Source: Clostridia bacterium (GTDB lineage Bacteria; Bacillota; Clostridia; Oscillospirales; CAG-272). From it: a stretch of DNA of 64,000 nucleotides. Numbering within the stretch: the first letter of the stretch is position 1; each line of letters starts with the position of its first letter. The notes beneath the pieces were generated by a model, which saw nothing but the letters and a program-made list of their open reading frames with translations, was not told where the DNA came from and ran no database searches. The DNA lies in assembly GCA_017533565.1 (NCBI GenBank), contig JAFXHU010000034.1, positions 1-64,000 of the forward strand. The letters run 5' to 3'. The position numbers and the translations under genes are program-made. Below, one piece after another: positions 8,519 to 14,658 of the stretch.

Positions 8519-8971
8519 ATGAGAAAAATTTTCATCGGTGCGGACAGCGCGGGATTTCCCCTTAAGGAAAAGCTTATCCCGCATCTTAAGGAGCTTGGCT
8601 ACGAGGTAACCGACCTTGGCACAAATTCAACGGCGTCCTGCCACTATCCCGATTTCGCGGCGGCGGTTTGCAAGAGCGTGCAGTCCGACCTTGAGGGCAG
8701 CTTCGGTATTCTCGTATGCGGCACGGGCATCGGTATGTCGATGTGTGCAAACAAGTACAGGGGTATTCGCGCGGCGGTATGCTCGGACACATACTCGGCA
8801 AAAATGACGAGGGCGCACAACGATGCAAACGTGCTTTGCCTTGGCGCGAGGGTTATCGGCGAATGCCTTGCCGAGGAGATACTCGACGCCTTTCTTTCGG
8901 CAGAGTTTGAGGGCGGACGCCACAAGACGCGAGTCGATATGATGAGTGAAATCGAGGACGGAAGAAAATAA
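8519..8971 (+). CDS. rpiB: Ribose-5-phosphate isomerase B
   Basis: RpiB interconverts ribose-5-phosphate and ribulose-5-phosphate in the pentose phosphate route, which feeds PRPP and so purine synthesis. The 150-residue protein has the N-terminal IGADSAGF phosphate site, the catalytic Cys in VCGTGIGMS (C67) and the late motif RAHNDANVLCLGARV. It is the last gene of the plsY operon. A second, more distant RpiB/LacAB-family gene lies at 44.2 kb. Confidence 0.94.
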   Translation: MRKIFIGADSAGFPLKEKLIPHLKELGYEVTDLGTNSTASCHYPDFAAAVCKSVQSDLEGSFGILVCGTGIGMSMCANKYRGIRAAVCSDTYSAKMTRAHNDANVLCLGARVIGECLAEEILDAFLSAEFEGGRHKTRVDMMSEIEDGRK

Positions 8972-9143
8972 ACGTCCCCTTTGGCCTGCCGACGTTGGTT
9001 ATTACGCAAAGCTAAAATTGAGAAAAAAACTCCCCCTTTCTTAATGCCCGACAGGTCAAAATCACGCAAAAAACGGCAAAAGAGGCACCCCGTGTCAAGC
9101 TTTCGGGCAAAAATGAAGCCGTAACAAAGAATATAAAAAAGAG

Positions 9144-9183
9144 AAAAGGCTCGTACAGAGGTTATCCCCATACAAGCCTTTTT
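9144..9183. terminator. Bidirectional terminator between rpiB and mecA
   Basis: Arms 9144-9155 and 9171-9182 pair over 11 of 12 positions. A-rich sequence on the left and T-rich on the right allow use in both directions. The rest of the gap (8972-9143) holds no gene, only one copy of a recurring CACGGGG-type motif near 9092. Confidence 0.75.
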
Positions 9184-9750
9184 CTATTTTCCCGTGAAAT
9201 TCAAAAGAGGCGCATCCGACGAAAGGCGGCTTCCCCACTCGGTTGAAATACCAAGGGGCAGCCTATGTAATTTTTCGCCGAATTCGCACAAAACGTCGCA
9301 GTCGGATATTTCGCCCAGCAGTGCCTCCTCGAGCGAAATATAATATTCTCCGTCGCCGCCGAGATAAAGAGTAACCGCACGCGCGCCGAGTATTTTTGCA
9401 ACCGCAAAAAGGCTTTTCGTATCGGGTATTTTATAGTAGGCAAAGCGACCCATATAGGTCAAAATGCCCGACTCCGCAACCGCACGGCGCTCTCTTTCGG
9501 GAATGGCGGAAAGCTTTGTAACGAAAAGCTCCGCACCCTCCTTGCCAAGCGGGTAGATTTGTATCAAAAGCCTTTCACCTGCGGTTAAAAAGCGCACCCT
9601 CTCCCTCGCCTCGGCGAGGATTTTTTTCACAGACTCGCGCGAGATTTGACTGCCTTCCCCCTCCTCCTTATGCTCTATGCCAAACGCCTCGCACTCCTCG
9701 GGCGAAAGCGTAACCTTTAGCTTTATTCCGCCTACCGATAAAAATTCCAT
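9184..9750 (-). CDS. mecA: MecA-family adaptor protein
   Basis: MecA-type adaptors deliver proteins to the ClpC unfoldase for degradation; in Bacillus the target is the competence regulator ComK. The 188-residue protein has the two-part layout: an N-terminal target-binding half starting MEFLSVGG and containing GERLLIQIYPLG, and a C-terminal half for ClpC contact. The middle linker is shorter than in B. subtilis MecA. Targets here are unknown. The gene is monocistronic, with a -10 at 9771-9776 but a poor -35. Confidence 0.78.
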   Translation of the reverse strand: MEFLSVGGIKLKVTLSPEECEAFGIEHKEEGEGSQISRESVKKILAEARERVRFLTAGERLLIQIYPLGKEGAELFVTKLSAIPERERRAVAESGILTYMGRFAYYKIPDTKSLFAVAKILGARAVTLYLGGDGEYYISLEEALLGEISDCDVLCEFGEKLHRLPLGISTEWGSRLSSDAPLLNFTGK

Positions 9751-9770
9751 AGCTACTCCCTTCTATATTG

Positions 9771-9799
9771 ATTATACTGCAAACACAAGGGAATTGCTA
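9771..9799 (-). promoter_or_regulatory. Probable promoter of mecA
   Basis: On the minus strand TATAAT (9771-9776) lies 17 bases from TAGCAA (9794-9799). The -10 is perfect, the -35 poor. Confidence 0.5.
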
Positions 9800-9936
9800 C
9801 ACAAAATATATGTAAAACGAGGAAAAAGTCGGAAAAGACGGGGGGCGTGTCAAGCTTTGAGCGTTTTTGGGCACATTTTTTCGCGGACGGGGCTTTGCTT
9901 TTTTTATCCTGCGGTGCGCTTTTTTAAAAAAACGTA

Positions 9937-9965
9937 TTGATTTTTTTGCCGACGCGTGCTATAAT
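9937..9965 (+). promoter_or_regulatory. Sigma-A promoter of queT
   Basis: TTGATT (9937-9942), 17 bases and TATAAT (9960-9965). The expected start of transcription, about 9972, falls exactly on the first base of the aptamer stem that follows. Confidence 0.9.
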
Positions 9966-9971
9966 AACCCG

Positions 9972-10046
9972 CGGTGAGTTCGAGACCTTCCTCACCGATG
10001 CGAAAGCAAGACTTTCGCCGAAAAAAACAAAACTAAAGGAGAAAAA
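9972..10046 (+). promoter_or_regulatory. Candidate preQ1 riboswitch with an extra hairpin
   Basis: The leader begins with a 7-bp stem (9972-9978 with 9991-9997) whose loop starts GUUCGAG, like the preQ1-I loop GUUCNAG. A second hairpin follows (10000-10006 with 10012-10018), then an A-rich tail containing AAAACUAAAGGAG (10028-10040). In preQ1-I the A-rich tail docks into the first stem and the tail pairs back with the loop. Here CCUU of the loop (9986-9989) could pair with AAGG of the Shine-Dalgarno, so ligand binding would block translation. The inserted hairpin recalls preQ1-II topology. The downstream gene is a queuosine-precursor transporter. Class assignment is uncertain. Confidence 0.62.
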
Positions 10047-10550
10047 ATGAAAAAAAGAGGTGCGGCGCGATTTATAACTCGCGCGGGTGTCGTGGCGGCG
10101 CTTTACGTGGTGCTGACCTACCTTACAACGCTTTGCGGTCTGGCAAACGGGGCGGTTCAATTCCGTATTTCGGAGATGCTCTGTATTCTTCCCGTCTTTA
10201 TTTTCGAGGCGGTGCCCGGACTCACAATCGGCTGTCTTATTGCCAACACGGTATCGGGCGGTCTTGCGGTAATCGACATCGTTTTCGGAACGGTTGCAAC
10301 GCTTATCGGTGCTTTGGGAGCTTATTTTTTGAGAAAGCTTCCGCCGAGGCTTATTTGGCTTGCCACCCTTCCAAACATTTTGGCAAACACGTTTATTTTG
10401 CCTCCCGTAATTCTCTACGCCTACGGAAGTGAATACGGATATTGGCTTACGACGCTGTTTATTTTTATAAGCCAGCTGCTTGCGGCGGGTATCGGGGGCA
10501 CGGCACTTTACCCCGTTATCAAAAAAAGCCGTCTTGATACGCTTATGTAA
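10047..10550 (+). CDS. queT: Queuosine precursor transporter QueT
   Basis: QueT is the substrate-binding membrane subunit (S component) of an energy-coupling-factor transporter for preQ1-type queuosine precursors. The 167-residue protein has five to six hydrophobic helices and the family segments QFRISEMLCILPVF and NTVSGG. It needs a shared EcfA/EcfT module encoded elsewhere. The leader carries a probable preQ1 riboswitch, so import should stop when precursor is plentiful. The Shine-Dalgarno AAAGGAG lies 6 bases before the ATG. Confidence 0.9.
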   Translation: MKKRGAARFITRAGVVAALYVVLTYLTTLCGLANGAVQFRISEMLCILPVFIFEAVPGLTIGCLIANTVSGGLAVIDIVFGTVATLIGALGAYFLRKLPPRLIWLATLPNILANTFILPPVILYAYGSEYGYWLTTLFIFISQLLAAGIGGTALYPVIKKSRLDTLM

Positions 10551-10557
10551 GCAAAAA

Positions 10558-10620
10558 GACTCTCACGCAATGCCGAGATAGCATTTCCTCGGTGATGTGC
10601 GGAGAGTCCTTTTATTTTTT
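10558..10620. terminator. Compound terminator after queT
   Basis: The outer stem (10558-10564 with 10602-10608) encloses a second stem (10573-10577 with 10588-10592). A T-rich run follows at 10609-10620. The left flank is A-rich, so it may also stop transcripts of the minus-strand gltA. Confidence 0.8.
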
Positions 10621-10627
10621 GGTTGCT

Positions 10628-10701
10628 CGCGGGATTATTCGTAGAAATACCCGCGGGTTTAATTTATCCGAAAGGCAGTCGCAGCCTTTCGCGAGAGATT
10701 G
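10628..10701. repeat. Two further hairpins between queT and gltA
   Basis: One GC-rich stem has arms 10628-10633 and 10650-10655; a second 8-bp stem lies within 10679-10701. Neither has a good T run on the minus strand. They probably help end the oxidoreductase transcript or protect its 3' end. Confidence 0.5.
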
Positions 10702-10706
10702 CGGTA

Positions 10707-12119
10707 TTATTTATCCTTAAGATAGCTGTGGATTGATTTTGCGGCGAGCTTTCCCGCGCCCATTGCGGAGATAACCGTTGCCGCGCCCGTTACCGCATCA
10801 CCGCCCGCATACACGCCCTCGCGAGTGGTTGCACCGTCCTCGCCGACGATAATTCCGCCGTGACCGTTCACGTCAAGCCCCGCGGTGGTGGATTTTATAA
10901 GCGGATTTGGCGACGTTCCGATTGACATAATTACCGCATCGACGGGGATTATATGCTCGCTTCCGTCGATTTTCACGGGACGGCGGCGTCCGCGCTCATC
11001 AGGCTCGCCAAGCTCCATTTTCACGCATTTGATACCCGTAACAAAGCCGTTTTTCGGGTCGCGCGAGTCGGACTCGTTAGCGTAGCCGAGAATTTCGGTG
11101 GGATTTGTGAGAATGAGAAATTCAATTCCCTCCTCTATCGCGTGCAAGACCTCCTCGCGGCGGGCGGGAAGCTCCTCCATTGAACGGCGATATACGATAT
11201 ATACCTTTTTTGCGCCGAGGCGAAGTGCGGTTCTTGCGGCGTCCATTGCGACGTTTCCGCCTCCGACAACAGCCACACGCTCTGCACGCATAATCGGGGT
11301 TTGGGAGTCGGGGCTGTACGCCTTCATTAGATTTGATCGGGTTAAAAATTCGTTAGCAGAATACACGCCCTTGTAGCTTTCGCCGGGTATTCCCATAAAA
11401 TTCGGAAGTCCCGCGCCCGATGCGATAAACACCGCGCCGAAGCCATTTTCAAAAAGCTCGTCAACCGTGAGCGTTTTTCCGATTACAACGTTAGTTTCAA
11501 TTTCAACGCCGAGCGCGCGGAGGTTTTCAACCTCCCGTCCCACGATGGATTTCGGCAGACGAAATTCGGGAATGCCGTAAACGAGGACACCTCCCGCGGT
11601 ATGAAGTGCCTCAAAAACCGTGACACCGTAGCCGAGTCTGGCAAGGTCGCCCGCGCAGGCAAGTCCCGCAGGGCCCGAACCGACAACCGCAACCTTTTTG
11701 CCGTTTTTCGGAATATTATTTAACACGGGTTGGGTGTTTTTGTTATGCCAATCGGCAACGAAGCGTTCAAGACGACCAATTCCGACAGGCTCTCCCTTTA
11801 TCCCCCTTACGCATTTAGACTCGCACTGCGTTTCCTGCGGACAGACTCTACCGCAGACGGCAGGGAGCGAGGAGCTTTGCGAGATTATCTCGTATGCGCC
11901 CTCAAAATCACACTCGCGGATTTTGGCAATAAACTCGGGAATGCGGATATTTACGGGGCAAGCCGAAACGCAGGGCATATTCCTGCAGCCGAGGCAACGG
12001 AGCGCCTCGTCAATCGCCATTTCCTCGGTGTATCCCGTGGCAACCTCGTCAAAGGAGGTGCGCCTTTGCTCGGGAGAAAGGGTTGGCATTTTGTTTTTCT
12101 TCGGTGACATATTAGCCAT
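10707..12119 (-). CDS. gltA: NADPH-dependent flavin oxidoreductase, GltA/NfnB type
   Basis: A 470-residue protein of the glutamate synthase small-subunit family. The N-terminal Cys-rich region (CLGC, CVSACPVN, CGRVCPQETQCESKC) binds iron-sulfur clusters. Two nucleotide-binding folds follow, VAVVGSGPAG for FAD and VAVVGGGNVAMD for NADPH. With the preceding gene it matches NfnAB, the complex that couples NADH, NADPH and ferredoxin by flavin electron bifurcation; annotation as glutamate synthase is the usual alternative. No large glutamate synthase subunit lies nearby, which favours Nfn. The start at 12119 has GGAGG 5-6 bases upstream and overlaps nfnA by 8 bases; a longer frame is rejected. Confidence 0.9.
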   Translation of the reverse strand: MANMSPKKNKMPTLSPEQRRTSFDEVATGYTEEMAIDEALRCLGCRNMPCVSACPVNIRIPEFIAKIRECDFEGAYEIISQSSSLPAVCGRVCPQETQCESKCVRGIKGEPVGIGRLERFVADWHNKNTQPVLNNIPKNGKKVAVVGSGPAGLACAGDLARLGYGVTVFEALHTAGGVLVYGIPEFRLPKSIVGREVENLRALGVEIETNVVIGKTLTVDELFENGFGAVFIASGAGLPNFMGIPGESYKGVYSANEFLTRSNLMKAYSPDSQTPIMRAERVAVVGGGNVAMDAARTALRLGAKKVYIVYRRSMEELPARREEVLHAIEEGIEFLILTNPTEILGYANESDSRDPKNGFVTGIKCVKMELGEPDERGRRRPVKIDGSEHIIPVDAVIMSIGTSPNPLIKSTTAGLDVNGHGGIIVGEDGATTREGVYAGGDAVTGAATVISAMGAGKLAAKSIHSYLKDK

Positions 12120-12975
12120 TTTGAGCCTCCCCCTTTTTAATAAGATTGCAAGCCTCACCGTAAGCGTGGCGTTCAAAGTCGGTATATGCTCCAAGGCGGG
12201 AAGCCGCCTCGTCAAAATCAACGGCATATCCATCGAAATCCGGTCCGTCAACGCAGGCGAATTTCATTACACGCCTTCCGTCCTCAATCAAGGAAAGACG
12301 GCATCCGCCGCACATTCCCGTCCCGTCAATCATTATCGGATTCATCGACACGGTGATGGGAATTTCGTACGGCTTTACGGTAAGGACGGTGTATTTCATC
12401 ATAACAAGCGGTCCGATTGCAAATACGCGGTCAAAGACAGCGCCGCCCGACAAAAGCGCCTCGACGGGGAGGCAGACGTTGCCCCTTTGTCCGTAGCTGC
12501 CGTCATCGGTAACTATATGCAGCTCGTCGGAGATTTCAGAAAATTCACGCTCAAGGATTACAAGCTCGCGGGAGCGAAAGCCGATAACCGAGATTACTCG
12601 GCAGCCCGCCTCCTTCAGGGCGCGTGCAATCGGGAGCGCAATGGCACATCCGACACCGCCGCCAACGACAAGGGCGCGCTTTACACCGTCAAGCTCGGTC
12701 GGCTTACCGAGAGGTCCGACGAAGTCGGAAAGAGAATCTCCGACCTCAAGACGGGACAATGCAAGAGTAGTTGCGCCGACGGTTTGGAATATTATACTTA
12801 CGGCTCCCGTTTGTGCATCAGCTCCCGCAACGGTAAGCGGAATGCGCTCTGCATCCTCGGTAACGCGCAGAATAATAAACTGTCCCGCTTTTGCCTTTTT
12901 TGCCACAAGAGGTGCGTGAATATGTAGCTCGGTTACGAAATCGTTAAGTCGTTTTTTGTAAATAATACTATACAT
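12112..12975 (-). CDS. nfnA: Ferredoxin-NADP reductase-like subunit, NfnA type
   Basis: A 287-residue flavoprotein with an N-terminal FAD-binding barrel, an NAD-binding domain (LVVGGGVGCA) and a C-terminal [2Fe-2S] motif, GTGMCGGCRLS plus a later Cys in FACVDGP. This is the DHODH electron-transfer/sulfide dehydrogenase family. Paired with gltA it should form the NfnAB transhydrogenase, which balances NADH, NADPH and reduced ferredoxin in anaerobes. The start at 12975 has GGAG just upstream; the longer frame from 13017 has no such site. Confidence 0.88.
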   Translation of the reverse strand: MYSIIYKKRLNDFVTELHIHAPLVAKKAKAGQFIILRVTEDAERIPLTVAGADAQTGAVSIIFQTVGATTLALSRLEVGDSLSDFVGPLGKPTELDGVKRALVVGGGVGCAIALPIARALKEAGCRVISVIGFRSRELVILEREFSEISDELHIVTDDGSYGQRGNVCLPVEALLSGGAVFDRVFAIGPLVMMKYTVLTVKPYEIPITVSMNPIMIDGTGMCGGCRLSLIEDGRRVMKFACVDGPDFDGYAVDFDEAASRLGAYTDFERHAYGEACNLIKKGEAQNG

Positions 12976-13059
12976 TTTTGCTCCAAAATAAGTAGATTGT
13001 CCCGCAAAATTTAACACGGGGTGGCGGATTTTAAAAAACGCAACCTGTTATTGTATAAT

Positions 13060-13088
13060 ATGATAGCACAAAACGGAAAAATAATCAA
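13060..13088 (-). promoter_or_regulatory. Promoter of nfnA-gltA
   Basis: On the minus strand TTGATT (13083-13088), 17 bases, TATCAT (13060-13065). Confidence 0.65.
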
Positions 13089-13120
13089 TAGAAAATTCGC
13101 ACGTATTTAAAATATTTAAA

Positions 13121-13140
13121 AGGACGGCAAATGCCGTCCT
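13121..13140 (-). terminator. Terminator of the cotJ operon
   Basis: A 9-bp perfect stem (13121-13129 with 13132-13140) with a 2-base gap. On the minus strand it is followed by four T and more A/T-rich sequence. It lies about 245 bases after the cotJC stop, beyond the repeat patch. Confidence 0.65.
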
Positions 13141-13152
13141 GCATTTATTAAA

Positions 13153-13356
13153 AGTCAAAGGGTGCCACTCGCTTGCGAAAGCGAGATGTGTACCTTGCTC
13201 GCGAAAGCCTTGAGTTTGCCTTACTCCCAAAAGCCGTGGGGTGTCCACTACGCTCAAAAAGCGAGTTGGCGTCCTTTTCTCCATTTTTTGGTGTACCTTG
13301 CTCTCGAAAAAATGGGGACACTTGCTCACGAAGCGGGTGGTGGCTTTAATTTGCAA
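13153..13356. repeat. Degenerate intergenic repeat patch
   Basis: About seven imperfect units of 23-28 bases follow each other. A typical unit runs TTGCTCNCGAAA, then a few variable bases, then GTGTACC or GTGTCC. GTGTACCTTGCTC occurs exactly at 13188-13200 and 13291-13303. Several units hold a short internal palindrome, such as GCTTGCGAAAGC. Small open frames cross it on both strands but lack ribosome-binding sites. Together with 12976-13152 this is a gene-free stretch of 409 bases holding the nfn promoter, the cotJ terminator and this patch. Confidence 0.55.
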
Positions 13357-13384
13357 TTTGGAATAGCCGCGAACGTGTTACGGC

Positions 13385-13933
13385 TTACTCGGTGAGCGTG
13401 CGGAGCGCTTCGCCGAAGCGTTGGTAGTGAACGATTTCCCTTTGGCGAAGGAATTTGATTACGTCGTTGACGTCGGGGTCATCCGACAGACGGAGAATGT
13501 TATCGTAGGTTACGCGCGCCTTTTGCTCCGCGGCGAGGTCCTCGTTAAGGTCGCAGATTGCGTCGCCCTTCGACTGGATGGAGGCGCAGCTAAACGGCTC
13601 TCCCGAGGCTGCGGCGGGATAGACGCCTGTTCCATGCTCGATATAATATTTATCAAAGCCTCCCGCGTTGATTTCGTCTGGGGTGAGATTTCTCGTAAGC
13701 TGGTGAATTATTGCGGCTACAATCTCCCCGTGCCCAAGCTCCTCGCTCCCCACGTCCGTGAGTATTCCGATTATTTTTCCGCTCGGCATTGCGTATCTTT
13801 GGTTAAGATAACGGGTTGCGGCGCCAAGCTCGCCGTCGGGTCCTCCGAGCGCGGAAATAATCTGGGAGGCAAGACGCGCATTGGGCGTTTTAATTTTTAC
13901 AGGATACTGCAGCTTTTTCTCATATATCCACAT
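13385..13933 (-). CDS. cotJC: Spore coat protein CotJC (manganese catalase family)
   Basis: CotJC is a spore coat component with the manganese-catalase (ferritin-like) fold, thought to protect the spore from peroxide. The 182-residue protein shows the metal-binding helices: E-LGHGE (EELGHGEIVAA) and the later EIVHYQRFGEAL. It ends the cotJABC operon and starts 3 bases after cotJB. Expression is expected in the mother cell during sporulation. Confidence 0.92.
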   Translation of the reverse strand: MWIYEKKLQYPVKIKTPNARLASQIISALGGPDGELGAATRYLNQRYAMPSGKIIGILTDVGSEELGHGEIVAAIIHQLTRNLTPDEINAGGFDKYYIEHGTGVYPAAASGEPFSCASIQSKGDAICDLNEDLAAEQKARVTYDNILRLSDDPDVNDVIKFLRQREIVHYQRFGEALRTLTE

Positions 13934-13935
13934 AT

Positions 13936-14247
13936 TTATTTCCTCCCCTTCATACTGCTCGGCGTATAGCCGCCGTCGATTTTGTCAGGTCCGACACCCT
14001 CGTTAGCCTCGTAGTGCCAGGGCCACGGGCCCTTCGTCCAATTCCATTTTTCGCCGACGTTTGCCGCGGCGGTAATCGGACCGTATTTAGCCTCGTACTG
14101 CTCAAGGAGGGTGTTGTATTCGTCAACTATACGGTAGTAGTAGTCAAGCGATGCCTTGCAATCCGGGTGAGTGTCAAGAAAAAGCTCAAGCTCGGTTTTT
14201 ACAAAGGCAAGCTCCTGTAACTTCCTGAAAAGCTCCGCTTTACTCAT
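13936..14247 (-). CDS. cotJB: Spore coat protein CotJB
   Basis: A 103-residue protein with the CotJB features: KLQELAFVKTELELFLDTHP near the start, a Tyr-rich middle, and the WNWTKGPWPWHYE block. It is needed with CotJA and CotJC for assembly of the inner spore coat. The C-terminal 15 residues are Gly/Lys-rich. The start at 14247 lies inside the end of cotJA (8-base overlap), so translation is probably coupled; a longer frame from 14283 is rejected. Confidence 0.88.
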   Translation of the reverse strand: MSKAELFRKLQELAFVKTELELFLDTHPDCKASLDYYYRIVDEYNTLLEQYEAKYGPITAAANVGEKWNWTKGPWPWHYEANEGVGPDKIDGGYTPSSMKGRK

Positions 14248-14446
14248 TGCCGTACACCCCCAAGGGAAGATAAAGCTCCTCAAAGAGAGTGCCGTGCTTT
14301 AAGGCATCCTCCACGGGGAACATCATACGAAAATGCTGTATCGGTACGTAGGCGTATCCGACGGGCATACCGTGAAGCGTAGCCTCCGCACCTTCGGGGC
14401 AATCCTCCACGAGCCTTTCGGGGTAGCCTTTTTCATTTCTTTCCAT
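14240..14446 (-). CDS. cotJA: Spore coat-associated protein CotJA
   Basis: A 68-residue protein with the CotJA core: YAYVPIQHFRMMFPVEDALKHGTLF followed by ELYLPLG. The first gene of the three-gene coat operon. The Shine-Dalgarno AAAGGATG precedes the ATG. The upstream region holds TATAAT-like sequence (about 14489-14494) but no clear -35, as expected if a sporulation sigma factor reads it. Confidence 0.88.
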   Translation of the reverse strand: MERNEKGYPERLVEDCPEGAEATLHGMPVGYAYVPIQHFRMMFPVEDALKHGTLFEELYLPLGVYGNE

Positions 14447-14620
14447 TTTTTCATCCTTTCGGGGACGGTTTTTCCGCCCCTCGGTTTATTATATTCGGGG
14501 CGGTTGAATTTTGTGATATTTTGTTGTTTTGTAAAGTTTGCTTTACATTCCCCGTTGTGCAGATGAAAAGAAAAAGGCTTTTAATTTTAACACGGGTGTG
14601 CCGTTTTCGCTTTTTTAAAG

Positions 14621-14653
14621 AAAATGCCGAGCAAAAAGCTCGGCATTTTATAT
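14621..14653 (-). terminator. Terminator of the repeat lipoprotein gene
   Basis: A 12-bp perfect stem (14621-14632 with 14638-14649) and 5-base loop just after the stop codon. The minus-strand sequence continues into T-rich sequence. Confidence 0.88.
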
Positions 14654-14658
14654 TCGTC

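Noticed and set aside
10707..12119. True glutamate synthase small subunit
   Set aside because: No large subunit gene is near, and the adjacent [2Fe-2S] flavoprotein fits an NfnAB pair better. Not fully excluded.
11698..12927. A 409-codon open frame on the plus strand, opposite gltA and nfnA
   Set aside because: Both genes on the minus strand show full conserved motifs and ribosome sites; the plus frame shows neither.
13153..13356. Possible CRISPR array
   Set aside because: Units are unequal, directly adjacent, too diverged and lack unique spacers of constant length. No cas genes are present.
13162..13395. A 77-codon open frame across the repeat patch
   Set aside because: It is created by the repeat units, has no ribosome site and runs into cotJC on the other strand.
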